Of a stretch of DNA of 18,673 nucleotides, positions 13,182-18,673 are shown in pieces (positions within the stretch are counted from its first letter, which is position 1; every line of letters starts with the position of its first letter). The DNA lies in NCBI GenBank assembly GCA_003343905.1, contig QAKI01000058.1, positions 1-18,673 on the forward strand. Reading direction: 5' to 3'. Made by a program: the position numbers and the translations under genes. The stretch is from Subdoligranulum variabile (lineage in GTDB: Bacteria; Bacillota; Clostridia; Oscillospirales; Ruminococcaceae). The notes below the pieces were generated by a model, which saw only the letters and a program-made list of their open reading frames with translations, was not told the DNA's origin and did no database searches.

Positions 13182-15257
13182 ATGGACTATGCAAGCAAAG
13201 ACATCCGCAACATTCTGGTGGCCGGCCATGCCGGTTGCGGCAAGACGACGCTGACCGAAGCACTGCTGTATCTGAGCGGCGCGACCGAGCGCATGGGCCG
13301 TGTGGAGGACGGCACGACCGCCAGTGACTTTGACGCCGAGGAGGTCCGCCGCAAAGCGTCGCTGAATTCCAGCGTGATCCCGGTGGAGTATCAGGGCGTA
13401 AAGTATAACCTGATCGACGCGCCGGGCCTGTTCGACTTCGAGACGGGCGCCGCCGAGGGCGTCATGGCGGCCGAGAGCGTGCTGATCTGCGTGTCGGCGC
13501 GGTCGGGCGTCAGCGTGGGTGCCGAGAAAGCCTACCGCCTGGCCTGCCGCAACAACAAGGCGCGGATGATCTTTGTCACCAAGACCGACCTGGAAAACGC
13601 CGACTATTTCAAGGTGCTGGAGCAGATGAAGATCCGCTTCGGCCCCAGCGTGTGCCCCTGCGTGGTGCCGGTGCGTCTGGACGACGGCACCGTGGCGTAC
13701 ATCAACCTGTTCAGCCAGAAGGCGTTCAAATATGAGGGCGGCAAGCAGATCCAGATCGATCTGCCCGATATCGGCCACCGCTTCGAGGGTCTGATCCAGG
13801 CCATGAGCGAAGCCATTGCCGAGACCGACGAGACCCTGATGGAGAAGTTCTTCTCCGGCGAGCCGTTCACCACCGAGGAGATCGTCCAGGGCATGGCCAC
13901 GGGCGTGCGCAGCGGCCAGATCACGCCGGTGTTCTGCGGCAGCGCCGTGAACAATCAGGCATTGGATATGCTGCTGTACAACATGGACGTGCTGCTGCCT
14001 GGCGCCGACACCGCCGCCGCGGTGGGCGAAACGAAGGACGGCGAGCCGGTGGAGATCACCGCCGACCCCGACGCCCCGGTCTGCGCCTATGTGTTCAAGA
14101 CGGTGGCGGACCCGTTTGTGGGCAAACTGAGCTTTATCAAGGTGCTGGCCGGCAAATTGACGGCCACCAGCAACGTCATCAATGCCCGCACCGGCCAGCC
14201 GGAACGCCTGGGCAAGACGCTGACGGTCTGCGGCAAAAAGCAGACCGATACCCCGGCCATCACCACCGGCGACATCGGCGCGGTGGCCAAGCTGGCGACC
14301 GCCAAGACCGGCGATACCCTGTGCGACCCGGCCCGCGTGGTGGCCCTGCCCGCGCCCGTCTACCCCATCAGCAACTACCGCATGGCGGTCAAGGTCACCA
14401 AGAAGGGCGACGAGGGCAAGGTATCCGGCGCGCTGGCCCGCCTGATCGAGGAGGACCCCGCCATCGCCTTTGCCGTGGACCCCGAAACGAAACAGCAGAT
14501 CATCAGCGGCCTGGGCACCCAGCATCTGGAAGTGGCCGTGGCGAAGCTGAAGAACAAGTTCGGCGTGGAGATCGACCTGGAGGTCCCGCGCGTACCTTAC
14601 CGTGAATCCATCCGCAAGAGCTGCAAGGCCCAAGGCCGCTACAAGAAGCAGACCGGCGGCCACGGCCAGTTCGGTGATGTGTGGATCCAGTTTGAACCCA
14701 TCGAGGGCGAAGCCATCGAATTTGCCGAGAACGTGTTCGGCGGCAGCGTGCCGAAGAACTTCTTCCCGGCGGTCGAAAAGGGCGTGCGCCAGGCCGCCGA
14801 GCACGGCGTGCTGGCAGGCTACCCGATGGTGGGCATGAAAGCCACGCTGCTGGACGGCAGCTATCACCCCGTAGACTCCAGCGAAATGGCGTTCATTATG
14901 GCCGCCAAGCTGGCGTATAAGGCTGCGGTGCCCGAAGCGGGCCCCGTGCTGCTGGAACCCATCGGCGCGCTGAAAGCGCACGTCCCGGCGGATAATACCG
15001 GCGATATTATGGGTGAGGTCACCAAGCGGCGCGGCCGCGTGCTGGGCATGAGCCCCGACGAGGATGAAATGCAGGTCGTGGAGGCGGAAGTTCCCATGGC
15101 GGAAATGCAGGATTTCAATACCTTCCTGCGGCAGCTCACCCAGGGCCGCGGCTGGTACACGTTTGATTTCGTCCGCTACGAAACGCTGCCCTCCAACCTG
15201 GAAGGCAAGGTCATCGAACAGGCAAAAGCCCTGGGCAACCTCTCCGACGACGAGTGA
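13182..15257 (+). CDS. Elongation factor G-like GTPase (EF-G2-type)
   Basis: The 691-residue protein has the five-domain length and order of EF-G. The P-loop is GHAGCGKTT (15-23), switch II is DAPGLFDF (79-86), the G4 motif is TKTD (133-136) where canonical EF-G has NKxD, and domain IV carries GGHGQFGDV (492-500). The switch II histidine of true EF-G (DTPGH) is replaced by Leu83, so this is an EF-G-like paralogue and not the main translocase; such proteins are thought to act on the ribosome in a specialised or stress role. AGAGG lies about 11 bases before the ATG. It is monocistronic: own promoter with a possible operator, and a composite terminator element directly after the stop. Confidence 0.88.
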   Translation: MDYASKDIRNILVAGHAGCGKTTLTEALLYLSGATERMGRVEDGTTASDFDAEEVRRKASLNSSVIPVEYQGVKYNLIDAPGLFDFETGAAEGVMAAESVLICVSARSGVSVGAEKAYRLACRNNKARMIFVTKTDLENADYFKVLEQMKIRFGPSVCPCVVPVRLDDGTVAYINLFSQKAFKYEGGKQIQIDLPDIGHRFEGLIQAMSEAIAETDETLMEKFFSGEPFTTEEIVQGMATGVRSGQITPVFCGSAVNNQALDMLLYNMDVLLPGADTAAAVGETKDGEPVEITADPDAPVCAYVFKTVADPFVGKLSFIKVLAGKLTATSNVINARTGQPERLGKTLTVCGKKQTDTPAITTGDIGAVAKLATAKTGDTLCDPARVVALPAPVYPISNYRMAVKVTKKGDEGKVSGALARLIEEDPAIAFAVDPETKQQIISGLGTQHLEVAVAKLKNKFGVEIDLEVPRVPYRESIRKSCKAQGRYKKQTGGHGQFGDVWIQFEPIEGEAIEFAENVFGGSVPKNFFPAVEKGVRQAAEHGVLAGYPMVGMKATLLDGSYHPVDSSEMAFIMAAKLAYKAAVPEAGPVLLEPIGALKAHVPADNTGDIMGEVTKRRGRVLGMSPDEDEMQVVEAEVPMAEMQDFNTFLRQLTQGRGWYTFDFVRYETLPSNLEGKVIEQAKALGNLSDDE

Positions 15258-15274
15258 CCGCCGCAGGGGAGACT

Positions 15275-15412
15275 GGCCTTGTTCTTTCTTTGCAAAGAAA
15301 GAACCAAAGAAACTCTCAACAAAAACCGGGGGTATGGCATACGCCATACCCCCGGTTTTTAATCGAAAGTTCTTTTGGTCCTTTTCTTACAAGAAAAGGA
15401 CGAGAACAGGCC
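15275..15412. repeat. Composite palindromic element A
   Basis: Three palindromes in a row: a 24-bp one with TTTGCAAA centre (15281-15304), a central 18-bp-stem hairpin (15321-15360) and a 22-bp one (15379-15400). The linkers are also inversely related (CCAAAGAAACT... against ...AGTTCTTTTGG), and the outer ends GGCC-TTGTTCT and AGAACAGGCC match in inverse. It starts 17 bases after the EF-G-like stop codon. A related element in opposite orientation lies at 16548-16667. Confidence 0.75.
15321..15360. terminator. Bidirectional intrinsic terminator in element A
   Basis: A perfect 18-bp stem including A5/T5 flanks and an ATAC loop gives a U-tract on either strand. It probably ends the EF-G-like transcript. 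Confidence 0.85.
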
Positions 15413-15456
15413 GCCTTCCCGGTGGCGGGCACCCGGTAGCGGAAAGTAGCGCGGGG

Positions 15457-15484
15457 TTGCTTGTAAACGGCGCAAAAATATGCT
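15457..15484 (+). promoter_or_regulatory. Possible promoter of the membrane XRE gene
   Basis: TTGCTT (15457-15462), 16 bases, TATGCT (15479-15484), 30 bases before the start. An alternative is TTGTAA (15461-15466), 17 bases, TACGCT. Confidence 0.45.
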
Positions 15485-15514
15485 ACGCTGGAACCAGAAA
15501 GGCAGGTGTACAGT

Positions 15515-16546
15515 ATGACGGCAGCAGAATGGGGCAGGCAGTTGGCCGCCGCCCGGCGCGCCCAGGGCTGGACCCAGGAATCCCTGGCCGAACGGGTGGG
15601 CGTATCGCGGCAGGCCGTCGCCAAATGGGAACGCGGCGCGGCCCTGCCCGGTCCCGGCAACCTGTTGGCCCTGCGCCAATGCCTGGGCGACGCCCTGCCT
15701 GAACCGCCCGACCCGGCGGCGCAGAACGCGCCGGTGGAAACGCCGCAGACGGTGGACGTTCTGCCGGACCCGGCGGGCGCAGACGGAACAGGGAAGGCGG
15801 CGGCCCCGCCTGTGCCGGAAAAACCGGCCGCCCCAAAGGGCACGGGAAAATGGAGAAAAAGCCGCCCGTGGCTGGTGGCGCTGGCCGTGCTGTGCGTGGT
15901 GTTCTGCCTGATCTCGCTGGTCACCTATGTGTTCACGGCGCTGGCGGGGTTCTATCTGCTTCAGATCACGGTGGTGGCGGTGGCCGCCTGGGCCGTGGTG
16001 TGCAAGGTGCGCGGCCAGTCCGCCGCCCCGGCGCTGTGGGGCGGGCTGAAAGCCGTGGGGGTGCAGGTGACGGCGCTGGCTGTGGCCGCGGTGTTCGCCT
16101 ATTTTGTCTGGCTGGCCGGGGCCGGGTACCGCGTGGACGCGCTGGTGCCGCTGACCGAAACGACCGTGCGGCAATACCCGGCGCTGGCGGAACGGGTGGA
16201 CGGGGTCGCCGGGGACGAAACGCCTTTTGCGCTGTGCATCGGCGGGCCTGTTCCGGGGCAGCGCATCACCAAGCGGTATCTGGTGGCGGCAAAGGGCGTG
16301 ACCGGCGAACCGGCGGCCCGTATTCGGACGCGGGATTTCTGCATCCGGCTGACCTGGCAGCCCGGCGACCCGGACGAGATGCAGTATTATCTGATCCAGT
16401 GCAGCGGCGACCGGGATTTCAACATCGAGGTGACGGTGACGGGTTCGCCGGAACAGCAGATCGACCTGACCGCGCTGCCGGATAGCCAACAGACACAGGC
16501 GCAATGGGACACGGATTTGCAGGAACTCTGGCAGACCTTTGGCTGA
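15515..16546 (+). CDS. XRE-family regulator with three membrane segments and an extracytoplasmic domain
   Basis: The 343-residue protein starts with a Cro/C1-type helix-turn-helix domain (about 5-60), including QESLAERVGVSRQAVAKWERG (21-41). A Pro/Ala-rich linker (61-115) leads to three hydrophobic segments at about 119-143, 146-164 and 177-202. The last 140 residues (KRYLVAAKGVTGEP, FCIRLTWQPGDPDE and EVTVTGSPEQQIDLTALP) are soluble and, with an odd number of membrane segments, should lie outside the cell. This suggests a one-component membrane regulator that senses an external signal, but ligand and targets are unknown. The ATG at 15515 is preferred to the GTG at 15506 because of the AGAAAGGCAGG sequence upstream. 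The gene is flanked by inverted composite repeats. Confidence 0.82.
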   Translation: MTAAEWGRQLAAARRAQGWTQESLAERVGVSRQAVAKWERGAALPGPGNLLALRQCLGDALPEPPDPAAQNAPVETPQTVDVLPDPAGADGTGKAAAPPVPEKPAAPKGTGKWRKSRPWLVALAVLCVVFCLISLVTYVFTALAGFYLLQITVVAVAAWAVVCKVRGQSAAPALWGGLKAVGVQVTALAVAAVFAYFVWLAGAGYRVDALVPLTETTVRQYPALAERVDGVAGDETPFALCIGGPVPGQRITKRYLVAAKGVTGEPAARIRTRDFCIRLTWQPGDPDEMQYYLIQCSGDRDFNIEVTVTGSPEQQIDLTALPDSQQTQAQWDTDLQELWQTFG

Positions 16547-16547
16547 T

Positions 16548-16667
16548 CTTGCTCTTTTCCTGTAAGAAAAGGCCCCACGAACTTTTAATAAAAACCGGAT
16601 AGAGGGCGCGCCCTCTATCCGGTTTTTGGTTAGAGTTTCTTTGGTCCTTTCTTTGCAAAGAAAGGAC
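16548..16667. repeat. Composite palindromic element B, inverted relative to element A
   Basis: Left arm CTTTTCCTGTAAGAAAAGG, linker, perfect 38-bp central palindrome, linker, then a perfect 24-bp palindrome (16644-16667). The left arm corresponds to the right arm of element A on the other strand, and the right arm to the left arm of A, so the two copies face each other around the membrane XRE gene. It starts immediately after that gene's stop and overlaps the GNAT 3' end. Confidence 0.72.
16590..16627. terminator. Bidirectional intrinsic terminator in element B
   Basis: A perfect 38-bp palindrome with A5 and T5 ends. Its stem sequence is unrelated to that of element A outside CCGG, yet pairing is perfect. 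It serves the convergent membrane XRE and GNAT genes. Confidence 0.85.
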
Positions 16668-17106
16668 GGACCATCACATAGTTCGTCAGCAGCACGCCGT
16701 GGCGTTCCACCTGCTGGGGGCGCACCACGCGGTAGCCCCGCCGCTCAAAAAAGGGCCGCGCCGTGATGGAAGCGTGCGTTTCCACCGGCCCCGGCACGGC
16801 GGCTTCCAGCCGGTCGCACAGGGCCGTGGCGACGCCCTGCCCCTGCCAGTCCTTGTGGACGTACAGCCGGTCCAGATACCCGTCTGCCGCCATATCCCCG
16901 AACCCCACGATGCGCCCGCCGTCCACCGCCACCAGCGTCGTGTGCGCCCGGAACGACTGGTCCCAGGCATCCAGGTCTACCCGCCCGTCGGCCCAGGCGT
17001 CCAGTTGTTCGGGCGTGTAGTCCCGCGCGTTGACTGTATGTACGGTGTCATAGAACAGCGCCGCCATCTCCCGGCAGTCGCCGGGTCGGTATTCACGCAA
17101 CAACAC
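16630..17106 (-). CDS. GNAT-family N-acetyltransferase (YafP-like)
   Basis: The 158-residue protein transfers an acetyl group from acetyl-CoA to an unknown acceptor. Motif A is clear: LYVHKDWQGQGVATALCDRL (81-100) with the QGQGVA pyrophosphate loop at 88-93. The N-terminal LFYDTVHTVNARDYTPEQLDAWA (17-39) and the ARPFFERRGY segment fit the YafP-like subgroup. The start is a GTG at 17106 with AAGGAG 10 bases upstream (17117-17122). The last residues, RPFFAKKGPKKL, and the stop codon are encoded by composite element B, so the C-terminus has been replaced or extended by a repeat. It lies 49 bases downstream of the HNH nuclease gene on the same strand, with no terminator seen between them. Confidence 0.87.
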   Translation of the reverse strand: MLLREYRPGDCREMAALFYDTVHTVNARDYTPEQLDAWADGRVDLDAWDQSFRAHTTLVAVDGGRIVGFGDMAADGYLDRLYVHKDWQGQGVATALCDRLEAAVPGPVETHASITARPFFERRGYRVVRPQQVERHGVLLTNYVMVRPFFAKKGPKKL

Positions 17107-17155
17107 TTTTTACAATCTCCTTTATATGAGGATTCGATATGAGAAAGAAGAAACG

Positions 17156-18280
17156 TTAGTATTTATCCGTTTTTTTGGAGTTACAGGATTTGCAAAGCAT
17201 CTGGCAGTTATCGGGTACCGTCTGCCCGCCCTTGCTCCAAGGGATTATGTGGTCGCCTTCCATTTCGTCAAATTCAAAATGTTTTTTACAAATGGGGCAA
17301 ACGCCGTTTTGCTTGCTGTATGCAGCTATTTTGTCGCGTTTGTCGAAGGCGCGTAGATTCAGCAATCTACCGGCATAGGGATCTGTTTCGCGGCAAAGAA
17401 GGAATTCATAGATACCTTTCGTTTTTTGCACTTCTTCATCTTCGTGCAGGCGCTTGACTTCGGAATTCATTACCGCAGAATTGTAGGGGATAGTATGGTA
17501 TTTGTTGTAAAGATGGCACCAATCTAACCCTTTCATGTCTGCATAATATTTCGGGAAGATTTTCCCGACCCAATTAAATACATCTTGAAAATACTGCCAT
17601 AACTCGTCCGCATCGGCGTCTGATTTGTGTTGGGCCATATATTCTGTGATTTCTTTGATGCCGTGCAGTTCACAAATGCCTTTCAACGCTTTTTCAAGAA
17701 GTTCCTGCCGATTAGGATCACCAGTAATATACCTGTCGGATAAACGTTTTGCCGCGCAGTTTCGTTTGGAAAAATAACGTTTTGCGTCCGAGAGCCAAGT
17801 GCCCGTGTATACAGAATTCCGCAGTTCCTGGTCGGACAGTTTTTCCCCGGCAATATTAACTACTTTAAACCATTCCAGCTTTTCGGATTCTTCACCTTCG
17901 CAAATATAGATCATGAAATCATAATCCATGATCGCATTATATTTATCGTCGGGAAGGGCGTCCCAATAGTACTTTTTGTTGTCGATAGAAATGGAAAACT
18001 TATGGCTTAGATACTGCATAACAGACAAGGTTCTCTGTTGCCCGTCTAAAACTTCGTAAGTATCAGTTCCGGTTTTTACCCAATACATAACGTTCAGCGG
18101 AAAGCCTTTTAGTACAGTCTGGATAACAGCTTCAGCCTGATTGTCATCATAGACAAATTCTCTTTGATAAGGAGGACGGATTGCAAGTTTACCGCCATAG
18201 GCGAAAACGCCGTCGTCGCCGTTATCAGCGTAACCATTAAAAACGTCTTTTACTTTAATTTGTTTCGGTATAATTTCCAT
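17156..18280 (-). CDS. DUF262 (GmrS/ParB-like) N-terminus fused to an HNH nuclease
   Basis: The 374-residue protein combines two nuclease-related parts. The N-terminus has DUF262/GmrSD hallmarks: RPPYQREFVY (35-44) and VLDGQQRTLS (77-86), the latter linked in this family to NTP binding and hydrolysis. The C-terminus is an HNH module with zinc cysteines C328/C331 and C363/C366, GDHIIPWSKGG (D343, H344) and NCQMLC (N358). It probably cuts DNA, as a restriction enzyme partnered with the methyltransferase encoded upstream or as a modification-dependent type IV-like enzyme. The ATG at 18280 has GGAGAG 6 bases upstream (18287-18292) and overlaps the preceding reading frame by 26 bases, which suggests translational coupling. 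The gene is clearly more AT-rich than its left neighbours, a sign of transfer. Confidence 0.85.
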   Translation of the reverse strand: MEIIPKQIKVKDVFNGYADNGDDGVFAYGGKLAIRPPYQREFVYDDNQAEAVIQTVLKGFPLNVMYWVKTGTDTYEVLDGQQRTLSVMQYLSHKFSISIDNKKYYWDALPDDKYNAIMDYDFMIYICEGEESEKLEWFKVVNIAGEKLSDQELRNSVYTGTWLSDAKRYFSKRNCAAKRLSDRYITGDPNRQELLEKALKGICELHGIKEITEYMAQHKSDADADELWQYFQDVFNWVGKIFPKYYADMKGLDWCHLYNKYHTIPYNSAVMNSEVKRLHEDEEVQKTKGIYEFLLCRETDPYAGRLLNLRAFDKRDKIAAYSKQNGVCPICKKHFEFDEMEGDHIIPWSKGGQTVPDNCQMLCKSCNSKKTDKY

Positions 18281-18485
18281 GGCATACTCTCCGTCTAATT
18301 AAGATACGTTTATATACAAATTTGCCATCAACAAGCGGGGCACCGCCTTTGTCCTTAAATCCGTTGATATGATAAATGCAATTTTCATTTGCAATATTTG
18401 CATCAGCCCGTCCGACAATCTCGAATTGCTCAGGGTTGTACTTATCCAAAAATGTAATGGGAACGCCCATTACACCGTTACATCT
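18255..18485 (-). pseudogene. Orphan C-terminal fragment of an EcoRI-type adenine methyltransferase (tail B)
   Basis: The frame encodes RCNGVMGVPITFLDKYNPEQ followed by FEIVG, a variable stretch and KFVYKRILIRRR, which is the C-terminal end of an EcoRI-type adenine-specific DNA methyltransferase. No start codon, ribosome binding site or N-terminal domains belong to it: immediately upstream is the end of a second, complete C-terminus (tail A). It shares the AT-rich composition and close coupling of the HNH nuclease gene, whose start it overlaps, so it is probably the remains of the original partner. Its third positions differ widely from tail A, so it is not a recent duplication. It may be untranslated, or translated only by re-initiation. 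Confidence 0.7.
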
Positions 18486-18673
18486 TACGCTTGATGAAAA
18501 TTCTTCCATAGCGCAGCTTTCCGCTGATATAGGGGCCGTCCTTTCCGGTGTTTGAAGGGATGCCTGCAAGTCCGCGGATGTTTCCGGCGGCAAGGCCGAT
18601 GATTTCAAACTGGTCCGGACTGTATTTGTCGAGGAAGGTGATGGGAACACCCATGATTCCGTTACACCTTGCG
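18478..18673 (-). CDS. EcoRI-type adenine-specific DNA methyltransferase, C-terminal part (tail A, runs off the window)
   Basis: Sixty-four residues are visible, reading ARCNGIMGVPITFLDKYSPD then QFEIIG, a variable segment and GKLRYGRIFIKRKM before a TAA at 18478-18480. The GVPITFLDKY-P-QFEI-G block and the basic end are, from memory, typical of the EcoRI-methylase-like family, which transfers a methyl group from S-adenosylmethionine to adenine in DNA. The catalytic domain lies outside the window. The last codons and the stop fall in the TGTAACGG sequence that starts tail B, so the present end of this gene is set by the junction. It is more GC-rich than tail B. Together with the HNH gene it would form a restriction-modification pair. 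Confidence 0.7.
   Translation of the reverse strand, partial: ARCNGIMGVPITFLDKYSPDQFEIIGLAAGNIRGLAGIPSNTGKDGPYISGKLRYGRIFIKRKM

Noticed and set aside
13128..15347. Long minus-strand open frame opposite the EF-G-like gene
   Set aside because: No family features, starts inside the composite palindromic element, and opposes a recognised GTPase.

Overview
The window looks like a chromosomal segment of a high-GC Clostridia genome, most likely Oscillospiraceae/Ruminococcaceae (Faecalibacterium, Gemmiger or Subdoligranulum relatives). This is inferred from gene content (type III glutamine synthetase, SpoIIE, an AbrB-type regulator with a zinc ribbon, two DUF3048 lipoproteins, an EF-G-like GTPase), the strongly GC-biased codons, and the many short palindromic intergenic repeats. 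No database search was possible, so the genus is a guess.

Layout. 1-239 (-): the 5' end of glnN with a clear promoter. 506-1003 (+): a CYTH-domain protein. 1006-2013: a gene-free repeat region holding an AGATAAT/hairpin element and a tandem array with a unit of about 341 bp. 2244-5118 (+): two tandem, diverged DUF3048 (YerB-like) lipoproteins. 5311-6813 (-): a DUF4352-like lipoprotein and a histidine phosphatase. 7199-7897 (+): a soluble XRE regulator, followed by about 400 bp of strongly structured non-coding DNA that ends in a terminator. 8432-8683 (-) and 9015-9953 (+): a divergent pair, an AbrB-family regulator with a perfect consensus promoter and a membrane-anchored N-acetylmuramoyl-L-alanine amidase. 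10404-12704 (+): SpoIIE. 13182-15257 (+): an EF-G-like GTPase without the catalytic switch II histidine. 15515-16546 (+): a membrane-bound XRE protein bracketed by two composite palindromic elements in opposite orientation. 16630-17106 (-): a GNAT acetyltransferase whose last residues are encoded by one of these elements. 17156-18673 (-): a visibly AT-rich segment, probably acquired, with a DUF262/GmrSD-like N-terminus fused to an HNH nuclease, and upstream of it two successive 3' ends of EcoRI-type adenine methyltransferase genes.

How the genes fit together. The middle of the window has a sporulation and cell-envelope flavour: SpoIIE phosphatase, an AbrB-type transition-state regulator with a Spo0A-box match upstream of its promoter, a wall amidase and several exported lipoproteins. 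The right end is a restriction-modification or defence module: the methyltransferase reading frame overlaps the nuclease start by 26 bp, so the two look translationally coupled.

The most unusual features are (i) the duplicated methyltransferase 3' end, which looks like a recombination scar or C-terminal cassette; (ii) several families of palindromic repeats sitting at gene 3' ends, twice supplying the stop codon and even C-terminal residues; (iii) inverted copies of one family flanking the membrane XRE gene; and (iv) a multibranched RNA-like structure ahead of the terminator at 8314-8350.
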